Source: Agrilutibacter niabensis (GTDB lineage: Bacteria; Pseudomonadota; Gammaproteobacteria; Xanthomonadales; Xanthomonadaceae). Taken from it: a stretch of 64,000 nt of DNA. The notes beneath the pieces were generated by a model, which made no database searches, was not told the origin of the DNA, and worked only from the letters and a program-made list of their open reading frames with translations. The stretch lies in the NCBI RefSeq assembly GCF_042657165.1, contig NZ_JBHSNJ010000013.1:682001-746000 (forward strand). The letters are read 5' to 3'. Shown here piece by piece: positions 54,731 to 62,040 of the stretch. Made by a program: the position numbers and the translations under genes. Every line of letters starts with the position of its first letter. The stretch's first letter is position 1.

Positions 54731-55087
54731 GTGGACACATTGAGCCCTCCACCACGCACCGCGCTGATTGCACTTGACGGCATCGCCGACGGTGGCTTTG
54801 CCGAAACCGAGGCGGTGCTCGCGGGCGACGCCGAATCGCTGATCCTGCATCGCCAGGGCAGTGAAGTACGCGCGTGGCTCAATATCTGCCCGCATGCGGG
54901 ACGCCGCCTCGACTGGGCGCCAGGGCAGTTCCTGAAGAGCAAGGACGGCTTGCTGGTGTGCGCCGCGCACGGCGCCAGTTTCGAGTTGATGCAGGGCGAA
55001 TGCGTCGCGGGTCCGTGCCGTGGTGAGTCACTGCGCGCGGTCGCCGTGGAAGTGCGCGACGGCCAGGTCTGGCTTGCGAGCCCCTAG
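54731..55087 (+). CDS. Rieske 2Fe-2S domain protein
   Basis: A stand-alone Rieske ferredoxin-like protein of 118 residues. Cluster ligands are CPH (in NICPHAGRRLDW) and CxxH (in LLVCAAHGASFE), the C-x-H...C-x-x-H pattern of Rieske centres. The GTG at 54731 (VDTLSPPPRTALIAL) is chosen because it begins just before the conserved domain; a GTG at 54641 is also in frame. No partner oxygenase is adjacent, so it may be an electron carrier or a NirD-like subunit. It is divergent from the membrane protein gene. Confidence 0.85.
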   Translation: MDTLSPPPRTALIALDGIADGGFAETEAVLAGDAESLILHRQGSEVRAWLNICPHAGRRLDWAPGQFLKSKDGLLVCAAHGASFELMQGECVAGPCRGESLRAVAVEVRDGQVWLASP

Positions 55088-55091
55088 CGCG

Positions 55092-56936
55092 TCAGAACAT
55101 CAATTCGACCATCGCCACGATCACGCCCGTGTAGAGCAGGGAGAGCGGGGCGCCGATGCGCCAGAGTTCCTTGCTCGTGTAGCCGGCCGGGCCCGCGATC
55201 ATCGAGATCACCGGGTTCGATGCGGTCATGAAGTTGTTCGATGCCGACAGCGCCACGATCAGCGCGAACGCCGTTGGACTGCCTTCCGCCGCCAGGGCGA
55301 GGTTGATCGCCAGCGGCACGACGACGATCGTGGCGCCGACATGGCTGATCACCAGCGAGAACGCCGTGGTCAGTATCCCCACCAGGATTTCGAGCACCCA
55401 CACCGGGGTGCCGCGCGGCAGCTGCTCCAGTGAATGCCCCGCGACCCACGCCGCCGCGCCGCTGGAGTCCATCGCCCAGCCCAGCGGGATCAGGCACGCC
55501 ATCAGGAACACCGTGCGCCAGTTGATCGACGCGTAGGCCTCGTCGATGTTCAGCACGCCTGCGATCAGCATGCCGGCCACGCCGGTCATCAGCGCGATGG
55601 ACACCGGCAGGCGCGAGGACAGCGCCAGCAGCATCGATACGGCGAAGATCGCCAGTGCGATCTTGAGCTTGTGCGGCCGCTGTTCGTCCTTCGGGTAATC
55701 GGTGACGACGACGAGGTCCTTGCTCTCCGAGGCTTCGGCCAGGTCGGTCCAGATGCTGTGCAGCACGAGCATGTCGCCGCTGCGCAGCGTCACGCTACGC
55801 AGGTCCTCACGCAGCACCTGCTTGTCGCGGTTGACCGCGAGCAGGCTCAAGCCGAGATTCTTGCGCAGCCCCAGGTCGCCGGCGTTCTTGCCGAGGAACT
55901 TCGACGTCGGCGGCACCACCGCCTCGGAAATGCCCGCGCGGCTGGGATTGAACAGGTCGGAGAAGTTGCGCAGGCGTGCGCTCAGGCGCAGGAAATTGTT
56001 CTGCGCGAAGTCGCCGACCACCTGCCTGTCGCCCATCGCGCCGAGCACGCTGCCGACCCAGATGCGCGCATCCGCCGGCGGTGCCAGGCGCGACTCGTCG
56101 CCGGTCTTGAGCGCCAGCAGCAGTGGCGCGCCGCGCAGGGCTTCGGCTTCGCCGATCGACATGCCTACCAGTGGGCTGTCGGCGCTGACGGTCAGTTCGT
56201 AGACATCACCTTCGATGCCGTAGGTCTTGGCGAAGTAGCTCTGCGTGCGCGCCGGCGTCGCGCCGCCGCCGGCATCTTCCTTTTCGCGCAGGCGCCTGTC
56301 GCCGAAGAAATGGAAATAGGCCAGGGACAGACCCAGCAATGCCAGGCCGATGGGCAGCGGTGCGAACATCTTCAACGGCTCGATGGTCGCCGCGCCCGAG
56401 GGCAGGTTGGCATTGGCCGCGACCAGCAGGTCGTTGAGCAGCATCAGCGGCGAATTGCCGACCATCGTCAGCGCGCCGCCCATCACGATCGCGGCCGCGA
56501 TCGGCAGCAGCAACCGCGGCAGCGACAGGCCGGTGCGCGAGGACAGGCGCGAGGCGACAGGCATGTACAGCGCCATCACCGACGGGTTCTGCATGAAGGA
56601 CGAATTCAGGCCGGCGATGGCCGTGGTGAACAACAGCAATCGCTGCTCGATGCCGTTGGCCCGTCGCAGCAGCCAGCCGGCGAGGCGGTTGAGCGCGCCG
56701 GTGCGGTCGAGCCCGGCGCCGAGGATCATCGTAGCGATGATGCTGATGACCGCGTTGCCGGAGAAGCCGTTGAACAGCAGTTCCGGTTCGACCAGCCCGG
56801 AAAGCCCGAGCAGCACCAGTACGACCAGCGCGACGACATCCGCGCGGATGCGCTCGAACAGGAACATCACCATCGTGAACACCACCAGCCCGAGTACGAG
56901 CTTCATGTCGGTGGTGAGTGGGAGGGCGGTGTCCAT
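55092..56936 (-). CDS. SLC13/DASS-family transporter with two RCK_C (TrkA-C) domains
   Basis: The 614-residue inner-membrane protein has an N-terminal set of membrane helices with AIAGLNSSFMQNPSVMALYM and MGGALTMVGNSPLMLLNDLL, two cytoplasmic RCK_C domains in the middle (YELTVSADSPLVGMSIGEAE and LGLSLLAVNRDKQVL with LRSGDMLVLHS), and a second set of helices with SHVGATIVVVPLAINLAL and ASNNFMTASNPVISMIAG. The SNT and related helix-break motifs are those of anion/Na+ symporters for sulfate, phosphate or dicarboxylates. The RCK domains suggest nucleotide control. The substrate is not determined. Confidence 0.9.
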   Translation of the reverse strand: MDTALPLTTDMKLVLGLVVFTMVMFLFERIRADVVALVVLVLLGLSGLVEPELLFNGFSGNAVISIIATMILGAGLDRTGALNRLAGWLLRRANGIEQRLLLFTTAIAGLNSSFMQNPSVMALYMPVASRLSSRTGLSLPRLLLPIAAAIVMGGALTMVGNSPLMLLNDLLVAANANLPSGAATIEPLKMFAPLPIGLALLGLSLAYFHFFGDRRLREKEDAGGGATPARTQSYFAKTYGIEGDVYELTVSADSPLVGMSIGEAEALRGAPLLLALKTGDESRLAPPADARIWVGSVLGAMGDRQVVGDFAQNNFLRLSARLRNFSDLFNPSRAGISEAVVPPTSKFLGKNAGDLGLRKNLGLSLLAVNRDKQVLREDLRSVTLRSGDMLVLHSIWTDLAEASESKDLVVVTDYPKDEQRPHKLKIALAIFAVSMLLALSSRLPVSIALMTGVAGMLIAGVLNIDEAYASINWRTVFLMACLIPLGWAMDSSGAAAWVAGHSLEQLPRGTPVWVLEILVGILTTAFSLVISHVGATIVVVPLAINLALAAEGSPTAFALIVALSASNNFMTASNPVISMIAGPAGYTSKELWRIGAPLSLLYTGVIVAMVELMF

Positions 56937-56956
56937 GCCGAGTAATCAGCGGCTCA

Positions 56957-57682
56957 TCAGTTCTTGTCGTAAAGAAGGTCCCAGACGCCATGGCCGAGCT
57001 TCTGGCCACGGGTCTCGAAATGCGTTTGCGGCCGCCATTCCGGCCGCGGCACCGACCCGCGCTCCCCGGCGCGATTGACGATGCCTGGTGTTGCATCGAG
57101 CACATCCCACATCTGCTCGGCATAGTCGTGCCAATCGGTGGCGAGGTGCAAGCGTCCCCCGGCCGCGAGTTTGGCGACGATCAGCTTTGCGAACTCCGGC
57201 TGCACGAGGCGGCGCTTGTTGTGGCGCTTCTTGTGCCAGGGGTCCGGGAAGTAGATGCGGACCTCGTCCAGCGAAGCGTCGGCGATTTCGTGCGTCAGCA
57301 CTTCGACGGCGTCGTGGTGGTACAGGCGCACATGAGCGCTTCCGTCCTGCGCCAGGGCATTGAGCAGGCGGCCGACGCCAGGGGCATGCACTTCGATGCC
57401 GATGTAGTCCCGCGCCGTGTCGTGCTGGGCGGCGAAGCGCAGTGCCTCGCCGTTGCCGAAACCGATTTCCAGCACGCGCCTGGCGGTGCGACCGAAGACG
57501 ATGTCGTAGTCGCGCGTGCTGCCGGAATAATCCAGGCCGAAGCGCGGCCACAGTTCGTCGAACGCGCGTTGCTGGGCAGGCGTGAAGCGGCCCTGCCGCA
57601 GCACGAAGCTGCGGACCTTGCGGTGGCCTTCCTCGACGGTGAAAGGCTTGGGCGGGGCTTTCCTGGCGTCGGGCTCCGACAT
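56957..57682 (-). CDS. trmB: tRNA (guanine-N7-)-methyltransferase
   Basis: TrmB makes m7G46 in the variable loop of tRNAs. The 241-residue protein shows the SAM motif VLEIGFGNGEALRF, DEVRIYFPDPWHKKRHNKRR (the family signature) and the C-terminal GHGVWDLLYDK. The ATG at 57682 overlaps the thiG stop by one base (TGATG), so translation is probably coupled and the two genes form one transcript. Confidence 0.96.
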   Translation of the reverse strand: MSEPDARKAPPKPFTVEEGHRKVRSFVLRQGRFTPAQQRAFDELWPRFGLDYSGSTRDYDIVFGRTARRVLEIGFGNGEALRFAAQHDTARDYIGIEVHAPGVGRLLNALAQDGSAHVRLYHHDAVEVLTHEIADASLDEVRIYFPDPWHKKRHNKRRLVQPEFAKLIVAKLAAGGRLHLATDWHDYAEQMWDVLDATPGIVNRAGERGSVPRPEWRPQTHFETRGQKLGHGVWDLLYDKN

Positions 57683-58488
57683 CAGCCGATCAGTCCGTCC
57701 ACCGGCGACGATGCGCTGGCATAACGCTTGCGCGGGATCCGTCCAGCCTTGAATGCTGCGCGTCCGGCTTCGACCGCCAGCTTCATCGCATGCGCCATCA
57801 GTACCGGATCCTTCGCGCCGGCGATGGCGGTGTTCATCAGCACGCCGTCGCAGCCCAACTCCATGGCGATGGATGCATCCGATGCGGTGCCGACGCCGGC
57901 GTCCACGATGATCGGGACTTTCGCGTTCTCGATGATCTCGATCAGGTTGTAGCGGTTCTGCACCCCGAGCCCCGAACCGATCGGCGCGGCCAGCGGCATC
58001 ACGGCGACGCAGCCGATCTCCTCCAGGCGCCTGCACAGGATCGGGTCGTCGCTGGTGTAGACCATCACGTCGAAGCCGTCCTTCACCAGGATCTCCGCCG
58101 CGGCCAGCGTCTGCACGACGTCGGGATACAGGGTTTTCTGGTCGCCGAGTACCTCGAGCTTGACCAGGTTGTGGCCATCGAGCAGTTCGCGCGCGAGGCG
58201 GCAGGTGCGCACGGCATCGTCGGCGGTGTAGCAGCCGGCGGTGTTGGGCAGGATCGTGTAACGGTCCGGCGGCAGCACGTCGAGCAGGTTGGGCTCGCCC
58301 GGGTTCTGGCCGATGTTGGTGCGGCGGATCGCCACGGTGACGATCTGCGCGCCGGCGGCAGCGGTGGCGCGGCGGGTTTCGTCGAGATCCTTGAACTTGC
58401 CGGTGCCGGTGAGCAGGCGGGATGAGTAGGCCTTGCCGGCGATGACCAACGGGTCAGCAGGCGGCGCGAAGAGGGCAGGGAGCGTCAT
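57682..58488 (-). CDS. thiG: Thiazole synthase ThiG
   Basis: ThiG forms the thiazole phosphate ring of thiamine from deoxyxylulose 5-phosphate, ThiS thiocarboxylate and dehydroglycine. The 268-residue TIM-barrel protein has SRLLTGTGKFKD, TVAIRRTN, the Schiff-base Lys near residue 110 (NLVKLEVLGD), AAPIGSGLGVQNRYNL and VDAGVGTASDAS with the phosphate-binding loop. The ATG is preceded by TAAAAT at exactly 6 bases, so the gene may have its own leaderless promoter. Its usual partner thiS is on the same strand but 504 bases upstream instead of adjacent. Confidence 0.96.
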   Translation of the reverse strand: MTLPALFAPPADPLVIAGKAYSSRLLTGTGKFKDLDETRRATAAAGAQIVTVAIRRTNIGQNPGEPNLLDVLPPDRYTILPNTAGCYTADDAVRTCRLARELLDGHNLVKLEVLGDQKTLYPDVVQTLAAAEILVKDGFDVMVYTSDDPILCRRLEEIGCVAVMPLAAPIGSGLGVQNRYNLIEIIENAKVPIIVDAGVGTASDASIAMELGCDGVLMNTAIAGAKDPVLMAHAMKLAVEAGRAAFKAGRIPRKRYASASSPVDGLIG

Positions 58489-58494
58489 CCGGCG

Positions 58495-58500
58495 ATTTTA
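58495..58500 (-). promoter_or_regulatory. -10-like element of thiG
   Basis: TAAAAT on the minus strand ends 6 bases before the thiG ATG. The -35 match is weak. Confidence 0.4.
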
Positions 58501-58711
58501 GCAGCGGCGTCACCCGGGTCGGGCGGAGTGTCGGGGTCCATTGTTGCCGCCGTCCATCGCAAGGCCATGGGGTTTCGGCGGCGCGGTGGCCGTTGCCGGT
58601 ACTTGCCTGCGTTGGGACCAACAGCAGGATGCATCCGGCCCGGACAGGGGGGCGTTCCCCTGCGCCCTGCCCCCGGCGAAGAAAACACCTGCTACGCGCG
58701 GTTTGCACCGT

Positions 58712-58809
58712 GCGGTACGTCAATAGCACACCCGGCGCGAGCCGGGGCCGCAAAGCCCAGGATCCCAGGCGACTCCCTCCGCCTGCGATGGCCAGGTTCC
58801 CACTACCGC
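58712..58809 (+). promoter_or_regulatory. Candidate c-di-GMP class I riboswitch (GEMM-I)
   Basis: Read 5' to 3', the elements match the GEMM-I order. GCGGTA (58712-58717) pairs with TACCGC (58804-58809) as P1. GCACACC (58726-58732), one base from the conserved GCAAACC, precedes a hairpin CCCGGC/GCCGGG with a GNRA loop GCGA (58731-58746). CGCAAAGCC (58749-58757) is the hallmark. A second hairpin is CAGGCG/CGCCTG (58766-58785), and GATGGCCAGGTTCCC (58787-58801) matches the conserved 3' element. GEMM-I RNAs bind c-di-GMP and control motility, pili and surface genes. No plus-strand gene starts within 500 bases, so the target is unclear; the GDSL autotransporter at 59350 is the nearest. Confidence 0.75.
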
Positions 58810-58827
58810 CGGTGTTCACCGCGCGTC

Positions 58828-58863
58828 GTGGCGGCCCGACTGTCTCCCCAACAGTCGTGGCCA
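58828..58863 (+). other. Long imperfect hairpin downstream of the riboswitch-like element
   Basis: GTGGC...CGACTGT and ACAGTCG...GCCAC pair into a stem of about 12 bp with a small bulge. There is no T run, so it is not a standard terminator; it could be part of an expression platform or a Rho-dependent stop. A further GC-rich hairpin follows at 58876-58903. Confidence 0.4.
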
Positions 58864-58992
58864 CCACACCATACCCGCCGCCAGGCAGAGCCTGCGGCGG
58901 CGCCAGGGGACTTCATCCGGATGCCCGCAAATGACAACGCCTCGCGCTGGGGCGAAGCGCGTTCATGCCCTCGGCGCCGCGCAGAAAAGTGT

Positions 58993-59193
58993 TCAGCCGC
59001 CGCCGAGCGCGTGCACGATCTCGACGCGGTCGCCGTCGCGCAGTCTGCTCTCCCCGTGCCGGCTGCGCGGCACGATTTCTCCGTTCACTTCGACCGCGAC
59101 GCGGCGTTCGCCCAGGCCCTCGGCATGCAGCAGTTCCAGCACGGTCAGGGCGGTGGCGAGCGATCGGGATTCGCCGTTCAGAACAATGTCCAT
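58993..59193 (-). CDS. thiS: Sulfur carrier protein ThiS
   Basis: ThiS is the small ubiquitin-like protein that carries sulfur, as a C-terminal thiocarboxylate, to ThiG. The 66-residue product begins MDIVLNGESRSLATALTV and ends ALGGG, containing the essential GG end (here with one extra Gly). The beta-grasp pattern VAVEVNGEIVPRSR and RDGDRVEIVHALGG is present. The start at 59193 has a GACAAT -10-like hexamer exactly 6 bases upstream and no Shine-Dalgarno. It lies opposite any transcript from the plus-strand riboswitch-like element. Confidence 0.93.
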   Translation of the reverse strand: MDIVLNGESRSLATALTVLELLHAEGLGERRVAVEVNGEIVPRSRHGESRLRDGDRVEIVHALGGG

Positions 59194-59199
59194 GCGCGC

Positions 59200-59205
59200 A
59201 TTGTC
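59200..59205 (-). promoter_or_regulatory. -10-like element of thiS
   Basis: GACAAT on the minus strand ends exactly 6 bases before the thiS ATG, implying a leaderless message. The -35 match is weak. Confidence 0.4.
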
Positions 59206-59349
59206 CTTGCCCGCGGCTTCCGGGGCCAGTTGCTGCATCCGTTGCCCCTTGTGAAGCGCGTCCCGGCATGGTTCGATGCGTGCGCCATGCGTGGGCGTAT
59301 GCGCCTGCGCTTAGAGCCAACCATAAGAACGTCCAACCGGGGAGAGACC

Positions 59350-61176
59350 ATGAAGAAGCCCGCCCGCCGTCTGCTTGCCGCCGCCCTGGCGCTGGCTGCG
59401 GCGCCCGCCGTTGCAGGACCGTTTTCCAACACCGTGTTTTTCGGCGACAGCCTGACCGATTCGGGCTTCTACCGGCCGTTCCTGATTGAGGTCGCGGGCC
59501 CGAGCGCGGCCAGCGGCGGCCGCTTCACCACCAACCCTGGCCTGGTGTGGTCGGAATACCTGGCCGATTACTACGGCACCTCCGCTGCGTCCGCCTGGGG
59601 CCTGACGAGCGCCGGCGTGGTGCTGCAGGACGGCAGCAACTACGCCGCCGGCGGCGCGACGATCGTGCCCGGTCCCGGCTTTCCGCCGTCGGGGCCGACC
59701 CAGTTCGCGCCGTCGCTGACGACGCAGATCGCCACCTACCTCAGCCGCAATGGCGGGCATGCCGACGCCAATGCGCTGTACACGGTCTGGGGCGGCGCCA
59801 ATGACCTGTTCTTCAGGCTTGGCGGCGCCACGACGACGCAGCAGTTCCTTGGATCCGCACAGGCACAGGTGGGACTGGTCGGCACACTGACCACCGCCGG
59901 CGCGCGCTACATCCTGGTGCCGACCATGCCCGACGTCGGCCTCACGCCCTTCGGGCTGTCCCAAGGGGCGGCCGGTTCGGCGGGCATCACCGCGCTGGTC
60001 GACGCCTACAACCAGACCCTGTTCAGCGGCCTCGCGCAGCAGAACCTGCGCGTGATTCCGCTCGATACCTACCACCTGCTGCGCGAAATCAGCAGCGATC
60101 CATCGGCCTACGGCTTCAACAGCGCCACCATTCCCGCCTGCCCCACCAGTTCGCTCACCTGTGTCAGCACCGGCAGCGGTCGCGCCTTCGCCGATGGCGT
60201 GCATCCCAGCACCGAGGCGCATGCCATCGTCTCGCAATATGCGGTTTCCGTGCTCGAGGCCCCGCGCCAGATCGCGCTGCTGCCGAACTCCGCGTCGATG
60301 GTCGGGCGCTCGCGTGCCGAGCGCGTTGCCGCCCATGCCGGCAATCCCGAAGCGGACGGCATGAACTGGTGGAGCGACCTGCGCGGCGACTTCCAGCGCT
60401 ATGACCATGGCAACGTCTACGACGGCGCCGGGCCGACGCTGATGTTCGGCGTCGACTGGAACAGCGGCAACCTTACCTACGGCGCCTTTGCCGGTTACGG
60501 CCAGCAGTCGCAGGACTTTGGTCATCGCGGCGGCAGCTTCGACCAGAGCGACGCGACCCTGGGCGGCTTCATCGGCTGGTATGGCGACAACGGTGCCTGG
60601 GTCAACGGGCAGCTCAGCTGGAGCCAGGTCGACTTCGACATCGATCGCGAGGTGGTGCTTGGCCCGGTCGTGCGCCAGCACAGCGGTTCGGCCGACGGCG
60701 ACAACCTCAGTGCCGGCGTCAGTGCCGGCTGGGAGTTCGGTGAGGGTGCACTGCACCATGGCCCGGTGCTGAGCCTGCTCGCGCAGCGCATCGAAATCGA
60801 TGAGTTCGCCGAGGACGGCGCCGCGCTGTCGACTTCGCTGGCCTATCCGGACCAGAGCTTCGACTCGCTGATCGGCAGCGTCGGCTGGCAGGCCAGCTAC
60901 GCGATCAACGATCATGTCCAGCCGTACGCGCGCCTTACCTTCGACCGCGAGTTCGAGGATGCGCCGGAAGAAGCCTGGGCGCAGCTGCAGTCGATGCCCA
61001 ACACCGCGCCGTACGCGGTGCCGGGGGTGGAGTTCGACCAGGACTACGGCACGCTGACGCTGGGTGCGCGCACCAAGGTCTTCGGCTTCGACACCAATGT
61101 CGGCACCAGCGTGACCGTGGGCCAGAAGAACGCGGACCACGCGACGGTGTTTGTCACGGTAGGTGCCGGCTTCTGA
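59350..61176 (+). CDS. GDSL (SGNH) esterase autotransporter, EstA-like
   Basis: The 608-residue protein is a type Va autotransporter: signal peptide (LLAAALALAAAPAVAG), a GDSL esterase passenger, and a C-terminal beta-barrel. Catalytic blocks are FFGDSLTDSG (Ser34), GGAND at 148-152 with Asn in the oxyanion hole, and DGVHP at 282-286 with the Asp/His pair. The barrel (from about residue 340) ends FVTVGAGF with the terminal Phe needed for Bam insertion. The relative EstA of Pseudomonas affects lipid hydrolysis, rhamnolipid, motility and biofilm. ATG follows GGAGAG. The leader region contains antisense thiS and the riboswitch-like element. Confidence 0.94.
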   Translation: MKKPARRLLAAALALAAAPAVAGPFSNTVFFGDSLTDSGFYRPFLIEVAGPSAASGGRFTTNPGLVWSEYLADYYGTSAASAWGLTSAGVVLQDGSNYAAGGATIVPGPGFPPSGPTQFAPSLTTQIATYLSRNGGHADANALYTVWGGANDLFFRLGGATTTQQFLGSAQAQVGLVGTLTTAGARYILVPTMPDVGLTPFGLSQGAAGSAGITALVDAYNQTLFSGLAQQNLRVIPLDTYHLLREISSDPSAYGFNSATIPACPTSSLTCVSTGSGRAFADGVHPSTEAHAIVSQYAVSVLEAPRQIALLPNSASMVGRSRAERVAAHAGNPEADGMNWWSDLRGDFQRYDHGNVYDGAGPTLMFGVDWNSGNLTYGAFAGYGQQSQDFGHRGGSFDQSDATLGGFIGWYGDNGAWVNGQLSWSQVDFDIDREVVLGPVVRQHSGSADGDNLSAGVSAGWEFGEGALHHGPVLSLLAQRIEIDEFAEDGAALSTSLAYPDQSFDSLIGSVGWQASYAINDHVQPYARLTFDREFEDAPEEAWAQLQSMPNTAPYAVPGVEFDQDYGTLTLGARTKVFGFDTNVGTSVTVGQKNADHATVFVTVGAGF

Positions 61177-61198
61177 CGCCGTATGCGTCAATGAGATG

Positions 61199-61229
61199 GC
61201 AAAGGGCCCCGCGGGGCCCTTTGCTTTTT
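61199..61229 (+). terminator. Terminator after the GDSL autotransporter gene
   Basis: AAAGGGCCCC-GC-GGGGCCCTTT is a perfect 10-bp stem, extended by GC at its base, followed by CTTTTTG. It lies 23 bases after the stop. Confidence 0.9.
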
Positions 61230-61327
61230 GCGACCGAACTTGCCCGCGGGACAATTTGCCCTTCACGAGCATCCGCGAATGCCGCGTTGCCAAGCCGGCG
61301 AGGAGCGGAATAGACTGCGGCCGCAAG

Positions 61328-61401
61328 GCGGGTGTAGTTCAATGGTAGAACTTCGGCTTCCCAAGCCGATAGCGTGGGTTCGATTCCCATCACCCGCTCC
61401 A
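61328..61401 (+). tRNA. tRNA-Gly (anticodon CCC)
   Basis: The 74-base sequence folds as a cloverleaf: acceptor GCGGGTG/CACCCGC, D-arm GTTC/GAAC, anticodon stem TCGGC/GCCGA with loop TTCCCAA (anticodon CCC), T-arm TGGGT/CCCAT with loop TCGATTC, discriminator T and encoded CCA end. It reads GGG codons. A terminator follows at 61444-61480, and rimB starts 97 bases later. Confidence 0.96.
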
Positions 61402-61443
61402 AAATCTGATGCTTCCGGCGCACCGGCGCAGCAACAAAACCGT

Positions 61444-61480
61444 AACGGCAGTCGCGTCAAAGTGACTGCCGTTTTTTCTT
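61444..61480 (+). terminator. Terminator after tRNA-Gly
   Basis: AACGGCAGTC and GACTGCCGTT form a 10-bp stem followed by a T-rich run (TTTTTTCTTTTTC). Confidence 0.85.
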
Positions 61481-61497
61481 TTTCTGCAGGCACACGC

Positions 61498-62040
61498 ATG
61501 GCGCGTCAGGTTACCCGTGAGCGGATCATGCTCGGTTGGCGCGAATGGGCGGGCCTGCCCCGGTTGGGGCTGTCGGCGGTGCGCTGCAAGATCGACAGTG
61601 GTGCACGCAGTTCGGCGCTCCATGTCGACAGTTGCTGGCGGTTCACTGACCGCGGAGCGCCCTGGGCCGGGTTCTGCCTCAGCAACGATGGCCATGGCGA
61701 AGCCATGGTCCAGGCCGTGGCGCCGATCTTCGATGAGCGCGAGGTCATCGACTCGGGCGGGCACCGCACCCGGCGCATCTTCCTGCGCACCCCGCTGGTC
61801 CTGGCCGGTATCGAACGCGAGATCGAAATAAACCTGACCGATCGCCAGGGCATGCTGTTTCCGATGCTGCTTGGCCGCACGGCCATGGCAGGCGTATTCA
61901 CGGTGGACCCGGCGCGTTCGTTCCTGCATGGACGGCGGTCAGGCAGGAACCAGGAAGCGGTCGTACGCACCGATCCGGGCGCCCAGATTCCCGCCTACAG
62001 CCGCTCCCGAGCCCCCATTCCCGATTCCTGGCCCCGATGA
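61498..62040 (+). CDS. rimB: RimB-like retropepsin-family (putative ATP-dependent zinc protease) protein
   Basis: The 180-residue cytoplasmic protein belongs to the PF05618 family, with a pepsin-like fold. The motif CKIDSGARSSALHVD carries the candidate catalytic Asp in DSGA. A second conserved stretch is DRQGMLFPMLLGRTAMAG. In Pseudomonas RimB works with RimA and RimK to control glutamate-tail modification of ribosomal protein S6. The ATG at 61498 follows the tRNA terminator, and its stop overlaps the rimK start by 4 bases, so the two are co-transcribed. A RimA gene is not seen here. Confidence 0.88.
   Translation: MARQVTRERIMLGWREWAGLPRLGLSAVRCKIDSGARSSALHVDSCWRFTDRGAPWAGFCLSNDGHGEAMVQAVAPIFDEREVIDSGGHRTRRIFLRTPLVLAGIEREIEINLTDRQGMLFPMLLGRTAMAGVFTVDPARSFLHGRRSGRNQEAVVRTDPGAQIPAYSRSRAPIPDSWPR

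Larger units (their letters stand above)
58489..58992. other. 504-base non-coding region between thiS and thiG
   Basis: No protein gene is supported on either strand. The plus strand carries a c-di-GMP-I riboswitch-like element (58712-58809) followed by two strong hairpins (58828-58863 and 58876-58903), and the minus strand has the thiG promoter element. No TPP riboswitch (THI box) was recognised for the thi genes. Confidence 0.6.

Noticed and set aside
58489..58992. RNase P RNA, 6S RNA, SRP RNA or tmRNA in the thiS-thiG gap
   Set aside because: The conserved sequences of these RNAs were not found; the c-di-GMP-I pattern on the plus strand is the only recognisable one.
58489..59200. A TPP riboswitch for thiS or thiG
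   Set aside because: No CUGAGA or other THI-box core was found on the minus strand upstream of either gene.
58528..59349. An upstream in-frame extension of the GDSL autotransporter to 58528
   Set aside because: The extension would hide the signal peptide 274 residues inside the protein and crosses the riboswitch-like element and antisense thiS. The ATG at 59350 has a good Shine-Dalgarno and is followed at once by a signal peptide.
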